This document shows positions 18,623 through 27,178 of a stretch of 56,375 nucleotides of DNA, one piece after another. A program made the translations under genes and the position numbers. Numbering within the stretch: the stretch's first letter is position 1; the number at the start of each line of letters is the position of its first letter. The stretch lies in NCBI GenBank assembly GCA_012840925.1, contig DUVS01000029.1:1-56375 (forward strand), in the 5' to 3' direction. This DNA is from Bacillota bacterium (lineage in GTDB: Bacteria; Bacillota; Limnochordia; Darwinibacteriales; DTU012). Below the pieces are notes generated by a model, which was not told the DNA's origin, made no database searches, and saw only the letters and a program-made list of their open reading frames with translations.

Positions 18623-19651
18623 ATGCCAACTATAGTTGCGTTTATAATTGTGTTTGGGACAATAGTCTTTTTCCATGAACTAGGCCATTTTCTAGTGGCG
18701 AAGTTATCGGGTGTGCTGGTATATGAATTTGCCCTGGGATTTGGGCCACGGCTGATCCACAAAAAGATTGGAACCACAGTCTACTCCATCAGACTGTTAC
18801 CCTTGGGCGGATTTGTGAAACTAGCAGGGATGGATGAGGCGGAAAGCGAACTAGATGAAGTTGACGAACACCATCCCGGCAATTTTAACAACAAGCCTTT
18901 GTTGGTAAGGATGGCAACTATTGCCTCAGGCCCATTGATGAACTTTATCCTTGCTGCGATCATTCTGGCATTATATTCAGCGTTGATTGTAATCCCGCCG
19001 ACAATTGTTTCATTACAGCCTGGATATCCTGCGGAACAAGCCGGGTTGATGGTGGAGGACCAGGTTATCAAGGTTAATGATGTCAAAGTCCGGGATTTAG
19101 ATCATCTAATAAGCGAGATTGAGTCGTCAGCAGGCCAGAACCTCATTCTGACCATCAGACGGGAAGGCGAGATCATTGAAGTAGATGTAATTCCCGTTAG
19201 TGAAGACGGCAGAGGGCTCCTCGGTGTGGGTTTGCATGCCAAAGCCCGGGCTCCCGTTTTGACTGCTGTTGGTGATGGCTTTACCCAGATGTGGATTTTC
19301 ACCAGGGAAACAGTAGCGGCTATTATCGGAATGTTTACCGGAGCTGTCGAACCAGAAATTGCAGGCCCAATCGGGATCTATCGCATGGTTGGCGATTTTG
19401 CAGCACATGGCATAGCCAGTTTGATGTTTTTAGCGGCAGTACTCAATGTTAATCTAGGTTTGATCAATTTACTGCCGATTCCGATCCTTGATGGTGGTTG
19501 GTTGGTAATTTTCGTGGTGGAAGCACTAAGAGGTCGTCCGTTGAAAGATGAGCATCGCGGCTTTGCCCAGTTTGTAGGATTGGCATTATTGCTGATGTTA
19601 ATGATCTTAGCCACCTACAGTGATCTTGCGAGACTGTTACAAGGGAAGTAA
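18623..19651 (+). CDS. rseP: RIP metalloprotease RseP (site-2 protease)
   Basis: RseP (RasP in Bacillus) cuts membrane-spanning anti-sigma factors and remnant signal peptides. The 342-residue protein has the zinc motif His-Glu-x-x-His in FFHELGHFLVAKLSG in its first helix, one PDZ domain (about 115-195) and the third zinc ligand in the late segment LLPIPILDGGW. Length and layout match the single-PDZ Firmicutes form. It starts two bases after dxr. Confidence 0.95.
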   Translation: MPTIVAFIIVFGTIVFFHELGHFLVAKLSGVLVYEFALGFGPRLIHKKIGTTVYSIRLLPLGGFVKLAGMDEAESELDEVDEHHPGNFNNKPLLVRMATIASGPLMNFILAAIILALYSALIVIPPTIVSLQPGYPAEQAGLMVEDQVIKVNDVKVRDLDHLISEIESSAGQNLILTIRREGEIIEVDVIPVSEDGRGLLGVGLHAKARAPVLTAVGDGFTQMWIFTRETVAAIIGMFTGAVEPEIAGPIGIYRMVGDFAAHGIASLMFLAAVLNVNLGLINLLPIPILDGGWLVIFVVEALRGRPLKDEHRGFAQFVGLALLLMLMILATYSDLARLLQGK

Positions 19652-19655
19652 TTCA

Positions 19656-20711
19656 ATGCGTAGAAAAACTAAGCAGATTATGATCGGCAGCGTGGCGATA
19701 GGCAGCGACGCCCCTATTGCCGTGCAAAGCATGACCAATACCGACACCCGTGATGTCGATGCCACAGTGAACCAGATTCATCTGCTTGAAGAGGCAGGAT
19801 GTGATTTGGTCCGGGTTGCGGTTGTAGACAGGGAAGCTGGTTTGGCACTTAGTAAAATCAAGGCTCAAATTAAGATCCCTCTGGTTGCAGATATCCATTT
19901 TGATTACCGGTTAGCCCTGTTGGCCATCGAACAAGGAGTCGATAAATTAAGGATTAATCCAGGTAACATCGGCTCTCGTGATCGAGTCAAGGCAATCGTC
20001 ACTGAAGCCAAAAACTCTCGGATACCGATTCGGGTAGGCGCCAATGCAGGTTCATTGGCTGGCTGGGCACTGGAAAAATACGGGCATACACCCAAAGCTC
20101 TAGTGGAAAGTGCTTTGGAGCAAATCCGGATCCTGGAAGATCTGGATTTTGATGAGATTGTTGTTTCACTGAAGTCGAGCAGCATTCCATTTACTATCGA
20201 AGCGTACAAAATGATAGCGCAAGAAGTAGATTACCCTTTGCACGTAGGGATTACGGAAGCTGGAACGCCTTGGTTTGGCAGCATTAAATCAGCGGCAGGC
20301 ATTGGTGCTTTATTGGTTTCAGGAATTGGCGATACAATTCGAGTTTCCCTAACAGGCGATCCGGTGGAAGAAATAAAGGTAGGGTGGGCAATCCTCAAAT
20401 CACTGGAGCTTCGCAGCCGAGGCCCCGTATTCATATCATGCCCGACCTGCGGCAGGACAAAAATCGATTTGGAAAGGATCGCAACCGAAGTAGAAAAGCG
20501 TTTGAGCCATCTAACAAAACCACTCAAGATAGCCGTTATGGGTTGTGAGGTTAATGGCCCCGGGGAAGCCCGGGATGCAGATTTGGGTATCGCCGGAGGT
20601 AGTGGTGTTGGCCTTATCTTTCGTAAGGGCAAGATTATCCGGAAAGTAAGAGAAGAGGAACTTGTAGATGCCCTGGTAAATGAAGCGCTAGAGTTAGAAC
20701 AGCGATTATAG
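19656..20711 (+). CDS. ispG: (E)-4-hydroxy-3-methylbut-2-enyl diphosphate synthase
   Basis: IspG (GcpE) carries out a late step of the MEP pathway with a [4Fe-4S] cluster. The 351-residue protein has the TIM barrel start IAVQSMTNTDTRDV, RINPGNIG, and the cluster cysteines in ISCPTCGR and in GCEVNGPGEARDAD. ATG 19656 is chosen because the frame further upstream overlaps rseP and lacks family residues. Length is standard for the short bacterial form. Confidence 0.96.
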   Translation: MRRKTKQIMIGSVAIGSDAPIAVQSMTNTDTRDVDATVNQIHLLEEAGCDLVRVAVVDREAGLALSKIKAQIKIPLVADIHFDYRLALLAIEQGVDKLRINPGNIGSRDRVKAIVTEAKNSRIPIRVGANAGSLAGWALEKYGHTPKALVESALEQIRILEDLDFDEIVVSLKSSSIPFTIEAYKMIAQEVDYPLHVGITEAGTPWFGSIKSAAGIGALLVSGIGDTIRVSLTGDPVEEIKVGWAILKSLELRSRGPVFISCPTCGRTKIDLERIATEVEKRLSHLTKPLKIAVMGCEVNGPGEARDADLGIAGGSGVGLIFRKGKIIRKVREEELVDALVNEALELEQRL

Positions 20712-20726
20712 GAGGGTGTGATCACA

Positions 20727-22439
20727 ATGCGAGCCAGTCAACTTTATGCACCAACATTGAGAGAGGTCCCAGCAGAAGCGGAATTGGTCAGCCACCAATA
20801 CATGCTCCGGGCTGGACTTATGCGCAAGTCTGCTTCTGGTGTTTATTCATATTTGCCTCTCGGCGTGCGTGTTTTGCACAAGATTATGGCGATCATCCGT
20901 GAAGAATTGGACCAGGCGGGAGCTCAGGAAATCATGCTGCCAATAGTACAGCCAGCTGAATTATGGCAGGAATCTGGACGCTGGAATGAATACGGTCCGG
21001 AGATGTTCAGATTGCTAGACCGGCATCAGCGCCAATTCTGCCTCGGCCCGACTCATGAGGAAATTATCACTGCGTTAGTCAGAACTGATGTCCGTTCTTA
21101 CAAGCAATTACCGCTGCGGTTGTATCAGATCCAGAACAAGTACCGGGATGAGATTAGGCCGCGGTTCGGGGTGATCCGCAGTCGGGAGTTCATTATGAAG
21201 GATCTTTATTCTTTTGATCGCGACGAGTCCGGAGCCCAAGCCAGTTATCAAGCGATGTACGATGCATACACCCGCATATTTGCCCGGTGCGGCCTTAAAG
21301 CGCATCCTGTGGAAGCAGATACTGGTGCCATTGGTGGTGACCAGTCCCACGAATTTATGGTTCTTGGGGATGCTGGTGAAGACCTGATTGTATTCTGCCC
21401 GCATTGTGGTTATGCAGCTAATGTTGAACGGGCAGAGTGTGTACCATATGATCCTGATGAAGAGAGCGCTGCCCTGGCTAAGCTTGAAAAGATCGCCACA
21501 CCTGGCATTACCACCGTTGAAGAATTAACTAAGCGGTTGCAGATCGAACCTGGCCAGGTAATCAAGACTATGATCTATATTGCTGATGGCAAGCCTGTGG
21601 CCGTACTGATCAGCGGGAACCATGATGTTAATGAAATCAAGCTAAAGCGTGCTCTTAACTGCGATCAGCTTGAATTGGCAGATGCTCAAACCATCGCCAC
21701 AGTAACCAACGCGCCGGTGGGATTTGCAGGTCCCGTTGGCTTGACCATTCCAATTTTCGCCGATTATTCAGTGACAACAGTTGTCAATGGTGTTTCAGGT
21801 GCCAATAAAAAGGACTATCACCTCCGGAATGTAAATATCAATCGTGACTACACTCCGACACAAATACTCGATTTGCGGGAAGCAAGGGCGGGTGAAAGAT
21901 GTGTTCGCTGCGGCCAGATTTTGGAGGAAGCGCGGGGAACAGAGGTTGGACAGGTTTTCTACTTGGGAACTAAGTATTCACAGCCGATGAAAGCGGTTTT
22001 TCTTGATCAAGAAGGGCAGGAACGACCCTTTGTAATGGGTTGTTATGGGATCGGTGTCAGCCGGACCATGGCAGCCATTATTGAACAACACCACGATGAG
22101 GATGGCATCCGCTGGCCAGTCAGTGTGGCACCATACAGTGTGATCGTTGTTCCAATCAGTTACAAGGACGAAGAGCAGCGATCTGTGGCTGAGCACATCT
22201 ACAAAACATTGACAAGTGCTGGGATCGACGCGATTCTCGATGATCGTGACGAGCGGCCGGGAGTCAAGTTCAAAGATGCTGACTTAATCGGCTATCCGCT
22301 GCGGATTACCGTAGGGCCGAAACATTTGGTTGATGGTAATGTGGAGCTGCGGCTGCGTAGCTCCAAAGAACAGTTTGTGGTTCCCATTGCCGAGATTGAC
22401 AACCAAGTAAGTACATTCTTAAACCGGATAGGAGAATGA
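20727..22439 (+). CDS. proS: Prolyl-tRNA synthetase (bacterial type with editing domain)
   Basis: ProS charges tRNA-Pro. The 570-residue protein is a class II synthetase with motif 2 in the stretch FRDEIRPRFG-like RDEIRPRFGVIRSREFIMKD, an inserted YbaK-like editing domain (about 225-390) that removes alanine, and the C-terminal anticodon domain. Motif 3 is seen in GCYGIGVSRTMAAI. ATG 20727 follows AGGAGGG at about ten bases; GTG 20718 is too close. It forms the usual ispG-proS-polC run, interrupted by one glycosyltransferase. Confidence 0.96.
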   Translation: MRASQLYAPTLREVPAEAELVSHQYMLRAGLMRKSASGVYSYLPLGVRVLHKIMAIIREELDQAGAQEIMLPIVQPAELWQESGRWNEYGPEMFRLLDRHQRQFCLGPTHEEIITALVRTDVRSYKQLPLRLYQIQNKYRDEIRPRFGVIRSREFIMKDLYSFDRDESGAQASYQAMYDAYTRIFARCGLKAHPVEADTGAIGGDQSHEFMVLGDAGEDLIVFCPHCGYAANVERAECVPYDPDEESAALAKLEKIATPGITTVEELTKRLQIEPGQVIKTMIYIADGKPVAVLISGNHDVNEIKLKRALNCDQLELADAQTIATVTNAPVGFAGPVGLTIPIFADYSVTTVVNGVSGANKKDYHLRNVNINRDYTPTQILDLREARAGERCVRCGQILEEARGTEVGQVFYLGTKYSQPMKAVFLDQEGQERPFVMGCYGIGVSRTMAAIIEQHHDEDGIRWPVSVAPYSVIVVPISYKDEEQRSVAEHIYKTLTSAGIDAILDDRDERPGVKFKDADLIGYPLRITVGPKHLVDGNVELRLRSSKEQFVVPIAEIDNQVSTFLNRIGE

Positions 22440-22441
22440 AG

Positions 22442-23068
22442 ATGAAGGTTGCCGCTATTGTACCGGCCTACAACGAGGAGCTTACTATTGGTGCAGTTAT
22501 TTCGGCATTGCAGTCTTCACCGCTGGTAGACGAGATAATCGTCGTCAGCGATGGTTCCTGGGATCGCACTGCTGAAATAGCCCGCAACGCTGGAGCGGTT
22601 GTGGTTGAACTCAAGCAGAACATGGGCAAGGGTGGAGCTATGAATGCCGGTACCTGCCATACCGACGCAGATGTGTTTTTGTTCGTTGATGCTGACCTGG
22701 TGGGGTTAAACCGCCGTCATGTGGACAGTCTGCTGGAACCGATCATTGCCAATAGAGTGGAAATGACTGTCGGAGTCTTCGAAAAGGGCAGGCTTGTTAC
22801 TGATTTGGCCCAGAGAATCACTCCATTCCTGTCCGGGCAGAGGGCTATGACGAGAGGATTGTTCGAACAGATTCCAGATCTGAAGACCAGCGGTTATGGC
22901 GTTGAGATGGCGCTTTCACTATATGTCAGCAAACACCACTGCAAAGTTGAGGTCGTTCATCTGCCAAATCTAAGCCAGGTAATGAAGGAAGAAAAGCGTG
23001 GCTTTTGGAAGGGGTTCAGGCAAAGATTACGGATGTTTTGGGAGATCTTGCGAGCTGTCAAGCTCTAG
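22442..23068 (+). CDS. GT-A family 2 glycosyltransferase
   Basis: The 208-residue protein has the start VAAIVPAYNEE, VSDGSWDRT, GKGGAMNAG and the metal-binding DADL motif of GT2 enzymes. It lacks membrane segments. The C-terminus is basic and probably lies on the membrane. ATG 22442 is seven bases after GGAG; ATG 22436 overlaps the proS stop but has almost no spacing. The closest known types are dolichol-phosphate-mannose-synthase-like and UDP-glucose-type transferases; substrate cannot be told. It lies between proS and polC, where no such gene is usual. Confidence 0.85.
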   Translation: MKVAAIVPAYNEELTIGAVISALQSSPLVDEIIVVSDGSWDRTAEIARNAGAVVVELKQNMGKGGAMNAGTCHTDADVFLFVDADLVGLNRRHVDSLLEPIIANRVEMTVGVFEKGRLVTDLAQRITPFLSGQRAMTRGLFEQIPDLKTSGYGVEMALSLYVSKHHCKVEVVHLPNLSQVMKEEKRGFWKGFRQRLRMFWEILRAVKL

Positions 23069-23090
23069 TTTTGACCGAGGAGGAGTAGGA

Positions 23091-26000
23091 TTGGGTTCAG
23101 TTTATGTGATTAAGCCAGAACACGCTCATTTCTTGTCCCAGTTATCATCAGATCCGATCCTAGATTCTGTAAGAATTGTACAGATCGAAGTAGATTCAGA
23201 CAATCAGAGCTGGGTAGTATTGCTTAGTGGAGAAAAACAAGGGAACGAGGAATTCTGGGAGCGTTTGGCTAAGCGAATATGTGCCTCCGTAGGCAGCATT
23301 AACAAAGTGACGTTCACTTGGGAAGGTGAGCAAAATCAGCCTGAAGATGAAATAAGCTATATGCATTCGGTGATCAAAAACTTCACTCCGCCAGTGAACA
23401 GGAGGGAGGACAAACCGAAGTCTGCAAGGGCAAGGCGAAGGAAAGGTAATCGGCAGCAGCCAATCAACCAAGAGCATATCTCAATCGAATCCATCGACGT
23501 GGAACAGAATGGTGTGGTTATTGCCGGTGAAGTCGTAGCCGCTGACAAACGCACACTACGCACTAACAGGGTCTTGGTCACCTTTGATCTATGGGATCAC
23601 ACTGATACCATGACCTGTAAGCTGTTTCTGGACCTTGACGATGAAATTCCTGCTATTACAGTCGGTGAATGGATAAAAGTCAAAGGCGATATCCAATTCC
23701 AGAGCTTTGAACAGGAATTAGCCTTGATTGTCCAGCAGTTCAACCGGATTGAACCGCCGCCCCCAATCGAAGACTGTGCTACACAAAAGAGGGTAGAGCT
23801 GCATCTGCACACAAAAATGAGTGGGCTTGATGGTGTGACAGATGTAGAAGAAGCTGTTAAACAGGCCGCTTTTTGGGGGCATCCAGCGGTTGCCATTACT
23901 GATCACGGGGTTGTTCAAGCTTTTCCTTCAGCATATGGGGCTGGCAAGAAGTATGGAATCAAGATAATTTACGGCCTTGAAGGTTATTTGATTGACAATG
24001 ACACAGACCGTCCTTATCATATTGTGATCCTGGCAAAAAACAAGACTGGGTTGAAAAACCTGTACAAACTCGTTTCCTATTCTCATCTTGACCACTTTTA
24101 CCGCCGGCCGCGCATTCCTCGCAGATTATTGATTGAACACAGAGAAGGATTGATTCTAGGTTCTGCCTGTGAGCAGGGTGAAGTGTACCAGGCATGCTTA
24201 AGGCAAGATCCGCGGTTGAAGGAGATAGCCAGTTTCTATGATTATCTTGAGATTCAACCATTAGGGAACAATGAGTTCTTGATCGGCACCAGCCTGGTCA
24301 GTTCCCTTGAGGATTTGCGGGCGATTAATCGGGCAATTTGCGAAACAGCTAAAGAGCTTGACCTTCCTGTAGTTGCAACAGGTGATGTCCACTTCTTACG
24401 TCCCGAAGACAGTGTTTACCGCACAATTTTACTGCAGGGCCAAGGATTTGAAGATGCTGAGCGTCCTGCACCGCTGTATTTTCGCACCACCGATGAAATG
24501 TTGAGTGAGTTTCAATACCTTGGTGAGGATTTAGCCCGAAAAGTAGTGATTACTGATCCCAACTACATAGCCAGCCAGATCGAAGAATTGACACCAATCC
24601 CCCAAGGTTTGCATGCTCCGAAAATTCCGGCAGCAGCAGAGCAGCTGCAGCAAGTGTGTTATCAAAGTGCACGTGCGATCTATGGAGATCCACTGCCTGA
24701 GCTCGTAGCACAACGGCTGGAAAAAGAGCTCAAGGCTATCATCGGTAATGGCTATGCCGCATTATATTGGACAGCCAGGCAGTTAGTTCAGAAATCCAAT
24801 TCTGATGGGTATATGGTGGGTTCTCGCGGCTCAGTAGGCTCATCGTTCGTTGCCACTATGAGCGGCATCACAGAAGTAAACCCGCTGCCACCTCACTACA
24901 TCTGCCTTGAATGCCACTACAACGAATTTTTTACCAACCAGGAAGTGGGAGCCGGGATCGACCTCCCGCGCCAAAACTGCCCCCGGTGCGGCAGTGTACT
25001 GCATCGGGACGGGTTCGATATTCCTTTTGAGGTTTTTTTGGGGTTTGACGGTGATAAGGTTCCCGATATTGACCTCAATTTCAGCGGGGAATACCAGGCA
25101 ACGATCCAAAGATACACCGAAGATTTGTTTGGTGCTGATTATGTATTTCGGGCAGGCACTATCGGAACACTGGCTGAGAAATCTGCCTACGGCTTTGTCA
25201 AGAAATACTTGGAAGAAACAAACCAAGTTAAGCGGAGAGCGGAAATCAACCGCATGTTGAAAAAACTTGTGGGAGTGAAACGCACCACAGGGCAACATCC
25301 TGGAGGAATGATTGTCGTACCGAAAGATATGGAGATTTACGACTTCACGCCGGTACAGTACCCGGCCAATGACCCAAAGAGCGGAATTGTCACTACCCAT
25401 TTTGAATTCAGCTACATCCACGACAGTCTGGTCAAGCTGGACAATCTTGGCCATAAAGGCCCGACTATGATGCGCCTGTTTGAGGAGTTTGGTGGAGTCA
25501 GGGTTGCTGACATTCCCATGGACGATCCGGCTACGATGGCCATTTTTTCAGGACTCGATTCCCTGAGCATCACTGAGGAACAAATCGGCACAACGATTGG
25601 CACCTTGGGAGTTCCAGAGTTCGGCACTGATTTTACCCGCCAGGTACTTGAGGATATCCGGCCTACCACATTTGCAGAGCTTGTAGCAATCATGGGATTA
25701 ACCCATGGTACGGACGTTTGGCTTAATAACGCCCAGAATCTGATCCGGGACAAGGTTACGGATTTCAAGAATGTAATTGCGTGTCGTGACGATATCATGA
25801 CCTACTTGATGCACCGCGGTTTGACGGCAAGCGACGCTTTTCGCATTATGGAAAAGGTCCGTAAAGGCCAAGGACTTTCCGAAGCCGATATTGCTTTGAT
25901 GAAACAGCATCAAGTACCCGATTGGTATATTGAATCATGTTTTAAAATCAAGTACATGTTTCCAAAGGCCCATGCCGTCGCTTACGCTATTACTGCTTAC

Positions 26001-26486
26001 CGGGCAGCGTACTTTAAGGTACATCATCCCGCCATTTTTTATGCTACTTTCTTAAGTGTAGAAATTGACCATGTCAATGCCGATATGATCATTCCCGGCA
26101 TTGAGAGGGTCAAGGCAGAAATAGCCTCTATCGAGGCTAAAGGAAACGAAGCTACAGCTAAGGATGCTGAGGTGGTTACCGTACTTAGAACAGTACTGGA
26201 GGCCATGGCCCGGGGAATAGAGTTTCTGCCGGTTGATCTTTACCGCTCAGACACCACACGGGTGATTCCCTACGGCAATACTCTCCTGCTGCCGCTTATA
26301 TCTTTGGAAGGTGTAGGGCTTAACGCCGCCAACGCCATCGTAGAAGCACGCCAATCCGGAGAGTTTCTATCAATTGAGGATTTGCGCCAGCGCACAAGAA
26401 TCACCAAAACTGTAATTGAAGCGTTAGACAGGCATAATTGCTTGGAAGGCATGCCTGAGACCAATCAGCTAAGTTTGTTCGGCTGA
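23091..26486 (+). CDS. polC: DNA polymerase III PolC-type alpha subunit lacking the 3'-5' exonuclease domain
   Basis: PolC is the replicative polymerase of low-GC Firmicutes. The 1131-residue protein has an N-terminal domain (1-125), an OB fold (about 130-225), a PHP domain (235-370) with HLHTKMSGLDG and AITDHG, a zinc-finger-like pair of cysteine doublets (CLEC and CPRC), the palm with VGSRGSVGSSF and PDIDLNFSGEYQ, and the helix-hairpin-helix end. In ordinary PolC a DEDD exonuclease of about 180 residues is inserted in the PHP domain. Here GLEGYLID (295-302) runs directly into YHIVILAKN (309-317), so that domain is cleanly absent. The start is TTG 23091 after GAGGAGGAG. Confidence 0.95.
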   Translation: MGSVYVIKPEHAHFLSQLSSDPILDSVRIVQIEVDSDNQSWVVLLSGEKQGNEEFWERLAKRICASVGSINKVTFTWEGEQNQPEDEISYMHSVIKNFTPPVNRREDKPKSARARRRKGNRQQPINQEHISIESIDVEQNGVVIAGEVVAADKRTLRTNRVLVTFDLWDHTDTMTCKLFLDLDDEIPAITVGEWIKVKGDIQFQSFEQELALIVQQFNRIEPPPPIEDCATQKRVELHLHTKMSGLDGVTDVEEAVKQAAFWGHPAVAITDHGVVQAFPSAYGAGKKYGIKIIYGLEGYLIDNDTDRPYHIVILAKNKTGLKNLYKLVSYSHLDHFYRRPRIPRRLLIEHREGLILGSACEQGEVYQACLRQDPRLKEIASFYDYLEIQPLGNNEFLIGTSLVSSLEDLRAINRAICETAKELDLPVVATGDVHFLRPEDSVYRTILLQGQGFEDAERPAPLYFRTTDEMLSEFQYLGEDLARKVVITDPNYIASQIEELTPIPQGLHAPKIPAAAEQLQQVCYQSARAIYGDPLPELVAQRLEKELKAIIGNGYAALYWTARQLVQKSNSDGYMVGSRGSVGSSFVATMSGITEVNPLPPHYICLECHYNEFFTNQEVGAGIDLPRQNCPRCGSVLHRDGFDIPFEVFLGFDGDKVPDIDLNFSGEYQATIQRYTEDLFGADYVFRAGTIGTLAEKSAYGFVKKYLEETNQVKRRAEINRMLKKLVGVKRTTGQHPGGMIVVPKDMEIYDFTPVQYPANDPKSGIVTTHFEFSYIHDSLVKLDNLGHKGPTMMRLFEEFGGVRVADIPMDDPATMAIFSGLDSLSITEEQIGTTIGTLGVPEFGTDFTRQVLEDIRPTTFAELVAIMGLTHGTDVWLNNAQNLIRDKVTDFKNVIACRDDIMTYLMHRGLTASDAFRIMEKVRKGQGLSEADIALMKQHQVPDWYIESCFKIKYMFPKAHAVAYAITAYRAAYFKVHHPAIFYATFLSVEIDHVNADMIIPGIERVKAEIASIEAKGNEATAKDAEVVTVLRTVLEAMARGIEFLPVDLYRSDTTRVIPYGNTLLLPLISLEGVGLNAANAIVEARQSGEFLSIEDLRQRTRITKTVIEALDRHNCLEGMPETNQLSLFG

Positions 26487-26507
26487 GCTGATACTGGAAA
26501 TCTGTTG

Positions 26508-26536
26508 TTGCTTCACTTCAGGAGTTGTGTTATAAT
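26508..26536 (+). promoter_or_regulatory. Sigma-A promoter of the rimP-nusA-infB operon
   Basis: TTGCTT (26508-26513) and a perfect TATAAT (26531-26536) are 17 bases apart. The transcript should start near 26543, leaving a leader of about 155 bases before rimP. It is the only good promoter I see before the nusA-infB genes. Confidence 0.75.
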
Positions 26537-26560
26537 GTAGTTGCTGTTCGAATATTGCCG

Positions 26561-26626
26561 TCACCGAGAGTGGGTTCACCCCACTCTTTTACATATTTCT
26601 GTTTCTAGCTTGGGATCTCCCGGTGA
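26561..26626 (+). promoter_or_regulatory. Candidate structured leader of the rimP-nusA mRNA
   Basis: TCACCG (26561-26566) pairs with CGGTGA (26621-26626) and encloses a strong hairpin, AGAGTGGG with CCCACTCT (26567-26587), which is followed at once by TTTT. The inner hairpin looks like a weak terminator, the outer stem closes the domain. NusA is known to control its own operon in some bacteria, and leaders of this operon are known elsewhere. Whether this element acts as an attenuator is inference. Confidence 0.45.
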
Positions 26627-26697
26627 TTGCCCGTATAAATGAGAAAATGCAGGTACAGATTAAGCATGATGGTATTACCTTTCAGGAGTGAGACAAA

Positions 26698-27159
26698 ATG
26701 AAGAAAAGTGAGATCATATCGCTGGTAACAGCTTTGATGGATCAGATTACGGCTGGAACCGATATTGAGCTAGTCGATGTTGAATATGTAAAAGAATCAG
26801 GTCATTACTTCTTGCGCGTTTTTATAGATAAGCCCGGCGGGGTCACCGTTGAGGACTGCCAAAAGGTAAATGTCAGCCTGAGTGAACACCTGGATGCAGC
26901 AGATCCCATCGACCATGCATATATGCTTGAAGTATCTTCTCCAGGATTAGATCGCCCATTGAAGAAAAGCTCTGATTTTGCCAGAAACATCGGCAGACGG
27001 ATAAGCATTAAGACATATCAACCGTTCTATGGTAAGAAACAGTTCGAAGGTGAACTGACTGCCATTGAGGATGGAACTATCAAGTTGGATCTTGGTGATG
27101 GCGAAATTGAGCTTCCTTATGAACAAATTGCCAAAGCGCGTCTAATTGTGGATTTTTAA
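26698..27159 (+). CDS. rimP: Ribosome maturation factor RimP
   Basis: RimP (YlxS) is needed for maturation of the 30S subunit. The 153-residue protein has the two-domain layout: an N-terminal alpha-beta domain with ELVDVEYVKESGHYFLRVFIDKPGG-like strands and VEDCQ, then EVSSPGLDRPL and a C-terminal SH3-like domain ending in KARLIVDF. It begins behind CAGGAGTGAG. The pair rimP-nusA is nearly universal. Confidence 0.96.
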   Translation: MKKSEIISLVTALMDQITAGTDIELVDVEYVKESGHYFLRVFIDKPGGVTVEDCQKVNVSLSEHLDAADPIDHAYMLEVSSPGLDRPLKKSSDFARNIGRRISIKTYQPFYGKKQFEGELTAIEDGTIKLDLGDGEIELPYEQIAKARLIVDF

Positions 27160-27178
27160 TATAGGAGGCAGGTTGAAT

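Noticed and set aside
20231-20725. A 164-codon open frame on the minus strand
   Set aside because: It is antisense to the conserved end of ispG and has no family features.
24840-25454. A 204-codon open frame on the minus strand
   Set aside because: It lies wholly inside polC, whose protein motifs are intact there, and has no ribosome binding site or family match. It is a shadow frame.
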